Shown: piece by piece, positions 24,415 to 33,203 of the stretch
Position numbering within the stretch: the first letter of the stretch is position 1
Layout: each line of letters begins with the position of its first letter
From: Prevotella sp.
GTDB lineage: Bacteria; Bacteroidota; Bacteroidia; Bacteroidales; Bacteroidaceae
Assembly: GCA_016291085.1 (NCBI GenBank)
Contig: JAEEVW010000009.1
Coordinates: forward strand, 40,843-104,842
Length of the DNA stretch: 64,000 bases
Direction of reading: 5' to 3'
Translations under genes and position numbers: made by a program
The notes under the pieces: model-generated
The model's database searches: none
Seen by the model: the letters and a program-made list of their open reading frames with translations, nothing else
Told to the model about the DNA's origin: nothing

Positions 24415-26586
24415 ATGAAACATTATCAACTATTTCTCGTTGCTATTGCCATGCTGTTCAGTAAGACTACAGCAAGTGCCCAACCTTATGACTTTCAAAA
24501 CACAAAACTGAAAGACGACAAACGTGTAGAACTCTTTCTGAAGCACCTGACGCTCGACGAAAAGATGACGTGGATGTCGCCCATGTTGGGGACGCCTCGT
24601 TTGGGAGTGCCTATCACTGGTTGCTACGAGGGCTTGCACGGATTGGCGCTTGGCGGTCCATCGCGCAACAATGGTGTGAAGACCGTCGATGGTAAGGAAG
24701 TGCCTAACGACCTGCCCACCACCATCTTCCCACAGGCCTATGGCATGGGGTGTACGTGGGACCGCTCGCTCATACAGCGTATCGGACAGATTGAGGCAGA
24801 GGAGGTCCGTTGGTATGCGCAAGGAAATATCGCCCGCAGGAAAGGTCTCGTGGTGTTTGCGCCCAATGCCGACTTGGCCCGCGATCCACGATGGGGTCGT
24901 ACGGAAGAGAGCTATGGCGAAGACCCTTATCTTGTAGGGCAGCTTGCTGTGGCGTTGGTGAAGGGTTTGCAAGGTGATGATGCACGCTACTGGAAAACCT
25001 GCGCACTGATGAAGCATTTCCTCGCCAATAGTAATGAGGACGGGCGCGATTCCACATCGAGCAACTTCGACGAACGTTTGTTCCGTGAATACTACTCCTA
25101 TCCTTTCTATAAAGGCATCACTGAAGGTGGGAGCCGTGCCTTCATGGCTTCGTATAACAGCTGGAATGGTATTCCGATGGCCGTTCATCCTTGTCTGAAC
25201 GAGATTACCCGCAACGAGTGGGGCAACAACGGCATTATCTGTACCGATGGCGGAGCCTACACACTGCTGGTCAATGCTCATCATTACTACCCTGATTTCC
25301 CAACGGCTGCTGCTGGTGTGGTGAAGGCGGGTACAAGCCAGTTCCTGGACCGCTATCAGCCATATCTGAAGGAAGCGATAGAAAAGGGCCTGGTCACAGA
25401 AGCCGATATAGATAACGTCATCAAAGGCAATATCTATGTGGCGCTGAAGTTGGGCCTGCTCGACGACAAGTGTCCCTATGCCGAGATTGGCAAGGATTCT
25501 ACCGCTATGCCACCTTATGAACGCGAGGAAGTGAAACAATTCGTTCGCGAAGTGACAGCCAAAAGTATCGTACTGCTGAAGAATGACAACCAGACGTTGC
25601 CGATTAATAATAAGGTGAAGAAGATTGCTGTGGTTGGCCCTTATGCAGACAAAATTGTATACGACTGGTATAGTGGTACGGCGCCTTACGAGAATACCAT
25701 CCTGAAGGCTATGCAGGAGTCTGGTCGCGAACAGGGCATCGAGATTCTCTATGCCCCTGACAATCAGTTCGGACGCGCAGAAGACCTTGCCAAGCAGGCC
25801 GATATGGTATTGGTCTGTACGGGTAATCATCCTTATGGCACTGATCGCACGTGGAAAGTTTGTCCCGTGCCTTCAGATGGTCGTGAGGCCAACGACCGTC
25901 ATTCGCTGCAGTTGCCCGATGAGGATGAGATTCGCCGTCTCTACGCTATCAATCCGAATACCGTGTTGGTGCTCGTCAGCAGTTTCCCATATGCTATCAA
26001 CTGGAGTCAGGAGCATCTACCTGCCATCCTTCACGTTACCCATTGTTCGCAGGAACAGGGACATGGTGTGGCCGATGTGCTGTTTGGCAAAGTGAATCCT
26101 GCTGGTCGCACTACACAGACGTGGGTTCGCGATATTCTTGATCTGCCCCACATGATGGACTACGACATCCGCAATGGCCGTACCTATATGTACTTCGAAG
26201 GACAGCCGCTCTATCCTTTCGGCTACGGACTTAGCTATACCCGTTTCGAGTATGGCGAGGCGAAGGTGCAGAAACAGGACAAGCAGAAGGTGTATGTCTC
26301 TGTGTCTGTAAAGAATGCAGGCAGTCGTGATGGCGACGAGGTGGTACAGCTATACGTCAGCTATCCTGAGTCGAAGGTCGAACATCCAAAGCGTCAGCTG
26401 AAAGCCTTTGAGCGCGTGACGATTCCTGCTGGCGAGAGCCGCGATGTCGTGCTGGCCATTGATAAGGCGGACTTGACCTACTGGAGTCCAGAAGCTCACG
26501 CCTTCATTCCCGAAACAGGTCGCATCCATTTCGAAATCGGTACTTCCTCAGCGGATATCCGGACAGAAGCAGATTATAAACTGTAG
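24415..26586 (+). CDS. Glycoside hydrolase family 3 (beta-glucosidase/beta-xylosidase type)
   Basis: The 723-residue protein has a signal peptide ending ASAQ. The N-terminal GH3 barrel has YEGLHGLAL, FPQAYGMGCTWD, NADLARDPRWGRTEESYGED, CALMKHFLANS and the nucleophile Asp in GIICTDGGAY, where SDW is more usual. A C-terminal alpha/beta sandwich (IVLLKNDNQTLPI, VGPYADK) and a fibronectin-type end (DEVVQLYVSYP) follow. It probably releases glucose or xylose from plant oligosaccharides in the periplasm. It sits between corrinoid-transport and B12-synthesis genes with 18 bp after the permease, so it may be cotranscribed despite the unrelated function. Its 3' end overlaps cbiJ-cbiD by 13 bp, convergent. 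Confidence 0.9.
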   Translation: MKHYQLFLVAIAMLFSKTTASAQPYDFQNTKLKDDKRVELFLKHLTLDEKMTWMSPMLGTPRLGVPITGCYEGLHGLALGGPSRNNGVKTVDGKEVPNDLPTTIFPQAYGMGCTWDRSLIQRIGQIEAEEVRWYAQGNIARRKGLVVFAPNADLARDPRWGRTEESYGEDPYLVGQLAVALVKGLQGDDARYWKTCALMKHFLANSNEDGRDSTSSNFDERLFREYYSYPFYKGITEGGSRAFMASYNSWNGIPMAVHPCLNEITRNEWGNNGIICTDGGAYTLLVNAHHYYPDFPTAAAGVVKAGTSQFLDRYQPYLKEAIEKGLVTEADIDNVIKGNIYVALKLGLLDDKCPYAEIGKDSTAMPPYEREEVKQFVREVTAKSIVLLKNDNQTLPINNKVKKIAVVGPYADKIVYDWYSGTAPYENTILKAMQESGREQGIEILYAPDNQFGRAEDLAKQADMVLVCTGNHPYGTDRTWKVCPVPSDGREANDRHSLQLPDEDEIRRLYAINPNTVLVLVSSFPYAINWSQEHLPAILHVTHCSQEQGHGVADVLFGKVNPAGRTTQTWVRDILDLPHMMDYDIRNGRTYMYFEGQPLYPFGYGLSYTRFEYGEAKVQKQDKQKVYVSVSVKNAGSRDGDEVVQLYVSYPESKVEHPKRQLKAFERVTIPAGESRDVVLAIDKADLTYWSPEAHAFIPETGRIHFEIGTSSADIRTEADYKL

Positions 26587-28472
26587 ATGGTTCCCTCATC
26601 ATCAATCAACAGGATGGTGAGGGTGCCGTTGGGCAGCAACGGACTGCAATGCTTTGCGCAATGGCGGATAATGGTATTAGCAAAGGTCTGAAGTTTTTCT
26701 GAGGGCAGCTTTTCCCAGATTTCACGAGCCAGCGTGATGTCGCTGATGTCGATGTCGCAGCCGGCTTCAGCAAGCATCAGTCGGATAAAGTCCTTATCCA
26801 TCGTGGCCTTGCGGCTGTGGGTATCCAGATGGCCCGCAGCCAACTTAACGGCTTTACCTAACATCACGCCCAGTGTCACCGCCTTGATGTCCAATTCGTG
26901 AGCTATCTTCAACGTCTCGCCAATGTAGTTACCATATTCCACAAAGGCCTGTTGGGGCAGGTCTGGATAGAGTGCCTTGACGAAACGTTCGCTCTTGCCA
27001 CCGCTATTGATGACAACACGCTCAGCGCCAGAGGCTTGTGCTACCGTCATACATTTACGGATGCTATCAATAAAGGCTTCCTCGGAGAAGGGTTTGACGA
27101 TACCTGAAACACCAATGATGCTGATTCCGCCCTCGATACCCAAACGAGGATTGAAGGTGCGACGGGCAATTTCTGCACCTTGAGGCACGGATATGGTGAC
27201 ACAAAGTGAATCATGGGGACTGACCCCTGTGATAGCAGCGCAGCGAAGATCATGGGGTCTGTCCCCGTGATTCACCACCGCTAGAACATTCTTCCTAATC
27301 ATCTCGCGAGGGGCTTTATTGATGGCGGGTTCGCCAGGAGGATAGTCGAAACCTGGAAGAGTAAACGTGCCCACGCCCTCGCCGCCTTGGATCATGGGGA
27401 CGGTTCTGATGATACCATTTTCATCGAAAATTGGATCACGCAGAACCGTCCCCGTGATCTCATTCACTTCCACGCTCGCACGTATTTCAATCCCATTCGT
27501 CACATCAGGGTCGTCGCCAGCCTCTTTGATGCAATAGGCATAGCCGTTGGCAAAACCAACGGGAACACTGATGGTTTCGCCATTAGGAAGGATAACAGGC
27601 ACCTCATCGGGCGTCTCGCCCTTCAGCAGTCGCAGCGTTTCACCCACAGCCGCAGCCGTCGCACACGTTCCCGTCGTCAATCCGCTATGCAGGGTATAAA
27701 ACTCCGGCAACAACTTCTCCACTGCCCGCCGCAATCCGTAAGGCCCGTTGACTGACCCCCTCCAAACCTCCCCGAGGGGAGGCTTTAGGTCACTCCCCCT
27801 CGGGGGAGACGGAGAGGGGTTTGGTCGCTTTAGGGCGATGATCTGCATGCCTCGGGCTTTGGCGGCTTCCACCTTTTCAGGGAAACCGCCCGAGAGACCA
27901 CTCTCCTTTAGCAGGATGGCCTCAGCATCGACGGGAATGTCGTTGGGATCATCATAGAAGCAAAGCTGTTCCTCGCTGGCTCCTTGTTTGAGAGCAAGGG
28001 CTATTGACGATTCACGATTCAGAATACGATAATACACCTTGATGCCTTCAGCCTCCAATGGTTTTAACTTAGAAATGCTCTGCACGCCTGTTGTAGCTAA
28101 CAAAGTGGTAAGAGGTGAAAGGTGAGAGGTGAGTTCTTTGTAGTCGTCTATCCACGTGATGCTGGGATCGCGAGGTGGATAGATGCGTTCGTAGCGGATG
28201 GCTGGGATACTGAGCGATTCAGAAACCCGAACTATGGTTTGGTGGAGTTGCGACGCAAAAGGATGAGCAGCATCCACGATAAGTCGGATGTCGTGCTGTA
28301 GACAGAAAGCTCGCATAGCCTCACCGTCCAGTGCACCATCAATGCGCTGTCCGTTATGCAAGGTGATGTCCTGCTCGCCCGTCTTGGTGCTGTAGTAAAA
28401 GGCCTTGCCGCCTTCCTCCAGCACCTCCACAGCCTTGCGGCCCTCCGTCGTACCTCCGAATACCAGTATCAT
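26574..28472 (-). CDS. cbiJ-cbiD: Fused CbiJ (precorrin-6A reductase) - CbiD (cobalt-precorrin-5B methyltransferase)
   Basis: The 632-residue protein starts MILVFGGTTEGRKAVEVL (CbiJ); CbiD begins near residue 260 at LHSGLTTGTCATAAAVGE. CbiD methylates C1 of the corrin ring and CbiJ reduces precorrin-6A. Fusions of these two are known in Bacteroidetes. Three palindromic elements are in frame: 27753-27826 near the end of CbiJ (encoding RPNPSPSPPRGS... VWRGSVN), and 27208-27273 and 27390-27459 inside CbiD (NHGDRPHDLRCAAITGVSP; RDPIFDENGIIRTVP). Four 7-bp units at 28110-28137 encode LTSHLSPLTT. The ATG at 28472 fits the CbiJ family start, and a TATCTTTG -7 box lies at 28522-28529. Confidence 0.9.
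   Translation of the reverse strand: MILVFGGTTEGRKAVEVLEEGGKAFYYSTKTGEQDITLHNGQRIDGALDGEAMRAFCLQHDIRLIVDAAHPFASQLHQTIVRVSESLSIPAIRYERIYPPRDPSITWIDDYKELTSHLSPLTTLLATTGVQSISKLKPLEAEGIKVYYRILNRESSIALALKQGASEEQLCFYDDPNDIPVDAEAILLKESGLSGGFPEKVEAAKARGMQIIALKRPNPSPSPPRGSDLKPPLGEVWRGSVNGPYGLRRAVEKLLPEFYTLHSGLTTGTCATAAAVGETLRLLKGETPDEVPVILPNGETISVPVGFANGYAYCIKEAGDDPDVTNGIEIRASVEVNEITGTVLRDPIFDENGIIRTVPMIQGGEGVGTFTLPGFDYPPGEPAINKAPREMIRKNVLAVVNHGDRPHDLRCAAITGVSPHDSLCVTISVPQGAEIARRTFNPRLGIEGGISIIGVSGIVKPFSEEAFIDSIRKCMTVAQASGAERVVINSGGKSERFVKALYPDLPQQAFVEYGNYIGETLKIAHELDIKAVTLGVMLGKAVKLAAGHLDTHSRKATMDKDFIRLMLAEAGCDIDISDITLAREIWEKLPSEKLQTFANTIIRHCAKHCSPLLPNGTLTILLIDDEGTIYSL
27208..27273 (-). repeat. GGGGAC palindrome inside CbiD (first copy)
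   Basis: GAATCATGGGGACTGACCCC is inverted as GGGGTCTGTCCCCGTGATTC; total 66 bp, a multiple of three, read through in frame. Confidence 0.85.
27390..27459 (-). repeat. GGGGACGGTTCT palindrome inside CbiD (second copy)
   Basis: GATCATGGGGACGGTTCTG (27390-27408) is inverted at 27441-27459 with one mismatch. The arms match those of the element at 20860 in CbiP. Confidence 0.85.
27753..27826 (-). repeat. GC-rich palindromic element near the CbiJ-CbiD joint
   Basis: TGACCCCCTCCAAACCTCCC and its inverse AGGGGTTTGGTC flank two inner CTCCCC/GGGGAG hairpins. It is related to the half copies at 44612 and 49071. Confidence 0.8.
28110..28137 (-). repeat. 7-bp tandem repeat in CbiJ
   Basis: AAGAGGT, GAAAGGT, GAGAGGT and GAGTTCT are consecutive and encode LTSHLSPLTT on the reverse strand. 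Confidence 0.7.
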
Positions 28473-28605
28473 TGAATACTTCTTAGTTTTGTGCAAAAAT
28501 AAACATTTTCTGGCATAACAACAAAGATATTTCAAAAAAAATTGTATCTTTGCTTAGGAAAACGGAAGGTTCGATTGTATTAATAGAAAAAGACTGTAAA
28601 AACAG

Positions 28606-29106
28606 ATGATTGACAAGCGAGAATTCGAAACGGTTTTCAGGCATCATTACGACGGGATGTTCCGATTGGCCCTACGTATGCTGGGCGACGATGCAGAAAG
28701 CAAAGATGTGGTGAGCGATGTGTTTGCCCACCTGCTTCATAGTGCCAACGACCTCAGATCGGATACACTCCATGCCTTCCTGCTAACAAGTGTACGTAAC
28801 CGTTGTATCAACTTGCTGGTGCATAGGCAGAAAGAGCAACAGATGCAGAAAGCTGTCGTGGTAGAGATGATTACCCCAGAGGGAACTGCTGAACAGGAAC
28901 GATTGCAGATGCTTCATCACTACATCAACTCGCAGATGCCTAAGCTCTCGCAGCAGATTCTCCGTCTGCGCTATCAGCAGGGACTAAAGTACCGAGAGAT
29001 AGCCAAAGTGCTGCAGGTCAGCGAGGTCACCGTTCACAACCATCTGTCACAGTCGCTGAAACAATTAAAGGACCACTTTAAATCATTAGGTTATGGAATC
29101 AAATGA
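28606..29106 (+). CDS. ECF-type RNA polymerase sigma factor
   Basis: The 166-residue protein has region 2 (FETVFRHHYDGMFRLALRML, DVVSDVFAHLL) and region 4 (MPKLSQQILRLRYQQGLKYREIAKVLQVSEVTVHNHLSQSL). It belongs to the FecI-like group common in Bacteroidota. It is followed, with a 14-bp overlap, by an anti-sigma factor and then an outer-membrane barrel with an STN domain, the standard arrangement for cell-surface signalling. A TATCTTTG -7 box at 28545-28552 overlaps the divergent cbiJ-cbiD promoter region. Confidence 0.9.
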   Translation: MIDKREFETVFRHHYDGMFRLALRMLGDDAESKDVVSDVFAHLLHSANDLRSDTLHAFLLTSVRNRCINLLVHRQKEQQMQKAVVVEMITPEGTAEQERLQMLHHYINSQMPKLSQQILRLRYQQGLKYREIAKVLQVSEVTVHNHLSQSLKQLKDHFKSLGYGIK

Positions 29107-29659
29107 CAAACTGGAAGAGCTGCTCCATCAGATGTATGCCCAAGAATCCCTCCACGATGATGATATAAACACATCGGACATCATCGATGAAGAGTGGACG
29201 AAGTTTGAGGCTGAACACTTTAGAAGTGAGAGGTCAGATGTCAGAGGTAAGAGAATACCTTTCCTCAAGATTGCGGCAATGATTATGGGAGTATTGATGC
29301 TCTCTGGTATCGCCTATGCCACCATATACATCATCAGTAGCAATTCGCAAAAGGCACAGGAGGAGCAGACCATGGCGACAGCAAACTCTCAACTCTCAAC
29401 TCTCAACTCCCAACTTGCAGAGCAGGATAGCACGCAGCACAAGCCCATCGTCTACGAAAATGCTAAGTTGGAAGTAATTTTGGACGATATTGCAACTTTC
29501 CACCAGGTGGAACCCGTCTATAAGAAAGAGGAAACGAAGCATATCCGCCTCTACTTCACATGGGACAAAAAGCAAGATTTGGACAACATCATCGACACGT
29601 TCAACAAGTTCGAACGCATCCACATCACTCGATACGACAAGATACTGATAGTAGAATAA
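29093..29659 (+). CDS. Anti-sigma factor with DUF4974/FecR-type C-terminus
   Basis: The 188-residue protein has a cytoplasmic N-terminus (~1-60), one membrane helix (IAAMIMGVLMLSGIAYATIYII) and a periplasmic part. The latter ends in the FecR C-terminal fold (KLEVILDDIATFHQVEPVYKKE ... RIHITRYDKILIVE). It would hold the upstream sigma factor until the receptor signals. Two 7-bp repeat arrays are in frame: 29225-29252 before the helix and 29384-29418 after it (NSQLSTLNSQL). The central FecR domain is shorter than in classical FecR. Confidence 0.8.
   Translation: MESNDKLEELLHQMYAQESLHDDDINTSDIIDEEWTKFEAEHFRSERSDVRGKRIPFLKIAAMIMGVLMLSGIAYATIYIISSNSQKAQEEQTMATANSQLSTLNSQLAEQDSTQHKPIVYENAKLEVILDDIATFHQVEPVYKKEETKHIRLYFTWDKKQDLDNIIDTFNKFERIHITRYDKILIVE
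29225..29252 (+). repeat. 7-bp tandem repeat in the anti-sigma gene (first)
   Basis: AGTGAGA, GGTCAGA, TGTCAGA, GGTAAGA: four diverged units encoding SERSDVRGKR just before the membrane helix. Confidence 0.65.
29384..29418 (+). repeat. 7-bp tandem repeat (AACTCTC) in the anti-sigma gene (second)
   Basis: Three exact AACTCTC units, then AACTCCC and AACTTGC, encoding NSQLSTLNSQLA in the periplasmic linker. Confidence 0.85.
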
Positions 29660-29676
29660 CCATAGCCAACGCAAAA

Positions 29677-32238
29677 ATGAAAAAGTATATATTCACAGCA
29701 TTGCTCTGTGTGCTGACGTTGTGTGCCCAGGCACAGAAAATCAGTCGCCACTACCAGAACGAATCACTCTCGAAAGTGCTTGAAGACTTGAATGCAGCTA
29801 CCAGTACCAAGACCATTTACTTCATCTACGACGAATTGGAGGACTTTACCGTTACCAGTCACTTCAATGATTTGAGCATCAAGGAAGCAGTCCATGAGGT
29901 TATCGGCTTCTATCCCATGAAGGTAACCTACGATGGTGACAGAATTTTTATCGAGTGTACCCAAAAGGAGGACACCAAAGTGATTGGTCATATCGTGGAC
30001 GAGAGCGGACAACCCGTCGAATTCGCCAATATCTCATTACACAGCGAGAGACTTGCTAGTTTTGTCAATGGTGGAGTGAGCAACGAGAATGGCGACTTCG
30101 TCATCCCCTGCAAGGCCCAGCGCATTACGCTGAAGGTGTCGTATGTAGGTTATAAGACCATTACCCGAAATGTCAGCGTAGGCAACATAGGCACTATCAC
30201 TCTTCAACCTGAGACCTATACGGTAAAAGGCATAGAGATCAAGGGCGAGATTCCTCAATACAAGCCGACATCCGGCGGTATGACGGTTGACGTGCAACAT
30301 TCTCTGCTCCATGATATCGGAACTGCCGACGACCTATTGTCGATGATCCCCTTGGTTCAGGGCAAAGACGGTAAGTTCAAAGTGCTGAGCAAAGGAGAGC
30401 CGGAAATCTACATCAACAACAAGAAGGTGCGCAACCCTAATGAATTGAAGCAACTGAAGTCAGTAGACATCAAGAGTGTCGACGTGATTACTGCTCCTGG
30501 TGCACAATACAATGCTGAGGTCAATGCCGTCATCCGTATCAAGACACTCAAGCCCCAAGGCAACGGACTGAGCCTAATGGCTACAAGCCGGTTGCAGCGA
30601 AACAACCACTGGAGCAACTACGACGACTTGACGCTGAAGTATCGTAAAAGCGGACTGGAGGCTTTTGCCAATGTGGCGTTCGATTGGGGCCACTACAGCA
30701 ACGATCAGAACTTAGATCAAGAGCTGCACATCAGCAAGGACCAGTATAACATTCATGCCTTTGCACCTGTAAGAACCCGCTGGTCACAACTTCAGTACCA
30801 AGCAGGTCTGAGCTACGATTTCAACACCGACCATTCTGTCGGACTGAGCTTCTCATCGCAGAAACTACTATTTCAGCATTTCAATAATGACATGACACAG
30901 AAGTATCAGAAGAACGGAACGTATTATGGTGATATCCTCCTAAAAACGGAGGGCGAAGAGCCTGACAAACCGATATGGGAATTGAACACCTATTACATAG
31001 GAAAGGTTGGAAAACTTGCCATCGACCTGAATGCGACCTTGCTGCGACGCGAATCGGGAGACCAGTTCAAGCAACAGGAGTTTAGCCAAGAGCTGGGCAA
31101 TCGCACCCTTACCACTATCAACGAAGAAAAACGGACGATGGCTGCCGGTAAACTGATTCTGACATACCCTATTTGGAAAGGCATGCTACATTTTGGCTCG
31201 GAAGCCACTTCTACTGAGAGTCATGGTCATAACCTCAATCAGGAAAACATCATACCCGAGGCCGACAACGAGATGAAGGAAAAGAATATTGCCGGCTTCG
31301 CAGAGTATCAATTAACGTTCAATGTTCAAAGTTCAACGTTCAACGTAAATGCTGGTTTACGTTATGAGCATGTGGCTGCTGATTACACCTCGTTTGGTGT
31401 TTGGCAGTCGGAGCCCAGCCGCACCTATAACGACTGGTTTCCCAACCTCTCGGCAGGCTGGCAGAAAAACAAATGGGGTGCACAGTTGAGTTATAGCAAA
31501 CGTATTACCCGTCCACCCTATAGAATGCTTTCTTCTATGGTTGTATACGACAGCCGTATGCTCTATGAGGCCGGCAATCCGCTGCTACGTCCGTCGGTAC
31601 GTCAGAGCATCGACCTCAACCTCACCTATTCCTGGCTCAACTTCACTGCAGGCTTTACCCGCGAAAATGATTTAATCAGCAGCATTGCCGAAGTCTATGA
31701 CGAGGCGAACGAGATAGCTGTCTTCCGACCCATCAACATCGACCATCAAGACCGCGTCTATGCCACTCTTGTGATATCACCGAAATTGGGTTTCTGGCAG
31801 CCCACCACTACGCTGCATTATTATCAGCAGATATTCGATGCCGAAGCTTACGGCGTACCGATGAAGCTGAACAAGCCTGAATTCAGTTTCAACCTAAAGA
31901 ACTGGTTCCTCATCAATCCCACGACAAAGGCACTGATATACATCGATTATACCGGAAGCAATCACTGGGCATTTATATATCGCGGTAGCGTCTTTACCAT
32001 GGGGGCTCGCTTACAAAAGACTTTTTGGGACGGACGACTGAATGCTACGCTCTATGCCAACGACATCTTCCGCACCATAAAGATAAAAGAGACCACTTAC
32101 TACGCCATAGGCTCCACAGCCCAAAATGACTACAACTATACGCAGGCTGTTGGACTCACACTGAGCTACAACTTCAACGTTACAAGTTCGAAGTATAAGG
32201 GCACTGGTGCAGGAAACGACGAGAAGAACCGACTTTAA
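29677..32238 (+). CDS. Outer-membrane beta-barrel receptor with STN and carboxypeptidase-like domains
   Basis: The 853-residue product MKKYIFTALLCVLTLCAQAQ has a clear signal. Residues ~20-90 form a secretin/TonB short N-terminal (STN) domain (ESLSKVLEDLNAATSTKTIYF). They are followed by a CarboxypepD_reg-like domain (VIGHIVDESGQPVEFANISL), a plug (ADDLLSMIPLVQGKDGKFKVLSKGEPEIYINNKKV) and a barrel of the OMP_b-brl_3 type. The STN domain fits signalling through the preceding anti-sigma/sigma pair. The ligand is unknown; the family includes receptors for peptides, iron chelates and glycans. GTTCAA-type 7-bp units at 31317-31351 encode FNVQSSTFNVN in an extracellular-loop position. Confidence 0.85.
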   Translation: MKKYIFTALLCVLTLCAQAQKISRHYQNESLSKVLEDLNAATSTKTIYFIYDELEDFTVTSHFNDLSIKEAVHEVIGFYPMKVTYDGDRIFIECTQKEDTKVIGHIVDESGQPVEFANISLHSERLASFVNGGVSNENGDFVIPCKAQRITLKVSYVGYKTITRNVSVGNIGTITLQPETYTVKGIEIKGEIPQYKPTSGGMTVDVQHSLLHDIGTADDLLSMIPLVQGKDGKFKVLSKGEPEIYINNKKVRNPNELKQLKSVDIKSVDVITAPGAQYNAEVNAVIRIKTLKPQGNGLSLMATSRLQRNNHWSNYDDLTLKYRKSGLEAFANVAFDWGHYSNDQNLDQELHISKDQYNIHAFAPVRTRWSQLQYQAGLSYDFNTDHSVGLSFSSQKLLFQHFNNDMTQKYQKNGTYYGDILLKTEGEEPDKPIWELNTYYIGKVGKLAIDLNATLLRRESGDQFKQQEFSQELGNRTLTTINEEKRTMAAGKLILTYPIWKGMLHFGSEATSTESHGHNLNQENIIPEADNEMKEKNIAGFAEYQLTFNVQSSTFNVNAGLRYEHVAADYTSFGVWQSEPSRTYNDWFPNLSAGWQKNKWGAQLSYSKRITRPPYRMLSSMVVYDSRMLYEAGNPLLRPSVRQSIDLNLTYSWLNFTAGFTRENDLISSIAEVYDEANEIAVFRPINIDHQDRVYATLVISPKLGFWQPTTTLHYYQQIFDAEAYGVPMKLNKPEFSFNLKNWFLINPTTKALIYIDYTGSNHWAFIYRGSVFTMGARLQKTFWDGRLNATLYANDIFRTIKIKETTYYAIGSTAQNDYNYTQAVGLTLSYNFNVTSSKYKGTGAGNDEKNRL
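31317..31351 (+). repeat. 7-bp tandem repeat (GTTCAAC) in the receptor gene
   Basis: GTTCAAT, GTTCAAA, GTTCAAC, GTTCAAC and GTAAATG lie within the barrel-coding region, in frame. Confidence 0.75.
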
Positions 32239-32282
32239 TAAATTTAGTTCGTCATTTACCCATACACTACCCCGTGTGCCAT

Positions 32283-33161
32283 TTATTTTCCTTCTCCTCT
32301 TCCGATGACTTTCGAGATATCCATCATCATGCCACCATTGCCAGTCATAATCTGAGGCATCTTGCCGTCCCATTTCTCAATCATGTCCTCCTGGACAATC
32401 ATGGGCGACAGCGAAGCTGCAATAGTTCTATTATAATAAGCCTCAGCATCGGCCTTGATCTTCATCGCCTTCGCATTACCCTCGGCTTTGGCAACAGCAA
32501 TCTTGGCATTGGCCTCAGCCTCCTTCACCTCATTCTCAGCCTTCAGGGCACTCTGAATGGCGGTATTCTTGGCATCAATCATCGAGAGTAGCGACGAGGG
32601 AGGGGTTATCTTCGAGGTAAACTCCTCAACGAGGAAGCCCTCGGCCATCAACGACTTCTCCAGACGGGCACGGACGTCACGCTCAAAGTTGGCACGATTC
32701 GACATCAGCGAGTCTGAGGTATACTGGTTGGCACAAGTGCGGTAGGCCTCATAGATACACGTCCGGATGTAGCCTTCTTCCAATTCCTTCACACCCACAC
32801 GATACTTCGTAAAGATGTCGCAGGCCTTATCGGGATTGATGCGATAGGCAATAGTGGGGTCCATCTCAAAGAGCGACGCATCCTTGGCATTCACTGAGAA
32901 TGTCTCGTACTGCTTACGCTGGGTGAACGTCGGGTAAGTAAACACGTTCGTGGTGATGGGGTTATAAAACACCCAACCCTTACACGTTCCTTCCACGCCA
33001 CCGTAGTCCTGCTCGTTGAGCGACCACTTGTGGAAACGGATGCCCACCTCGCCAGAGTCAACGACCGTGCAACAGGTGGCAAACAGAATCAATACTAACA
33101 CGATGCTTCCTCCAGCTATAGCCAAAGGACGGAAATACTGTTTCATCATACTATTATCCAT
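32283..33161 (-). CDS. SPFH/prohibitin-family membrane protein
   Basis: The 292-residue protein starts MDNSMMKQYFRPLAIAGGSI with an N-terminal membrane helix. A prohibitin-type SPFH domain follows (VDSGEVGIRFHKWSLNEQDYGGVEGTCKGWVF-style core), with FERDVRARLEKSLMAEGFLVEEF and a long charged, alanine-rich helix (residues ~200-250). Such proteins form membrane-associated ring or cage scaffolds; the partner is unknown. The ATG at 33161 is preferred over an upstream TTG, and a TATCTTTG -7 box lies at 33187-33194. It is convergent with the receptor gene and codirectional with the second BtuB-like gene, but has its own promoter. Confidence 0.85.
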   Translation of the reverse strand: MDNSMMKQYFRPLAIAGGSIVLVLILFATCCTVVDSGEVGIRFHKWSLNEQDYGGVEGTCKGWVFYNPITTNVFTYPTFTQRKQYETFSVNAKDASLFEMDPTIAYRINPDKACDIFTKYRVGVKELEEGYIRTCIYEAYRTCANQYTSDSLMSNRANFERDVRARLEKSLMAEGFLVEEFTSKITPPSSLLSMIDAKNTAIQSALKAENEVKEAEANAKIAVAKAEGNAKAMKIKADAEAYYNRTIAASLSPMIVQEDMIEKWDGKMPQIMTGNGGMMMDISKVIGRGEGK

Positions 33162-33203
33162 CTTATGAGTCAATTAATTACTGCTGCAAAGATAGTGATT
33201 ATT

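Noticed and set aside
24430..25830. 466-codon leftward open frame
   Set aside because: Antisense to the GH3 gene with intact catalytic motifs; no promoter or domain.
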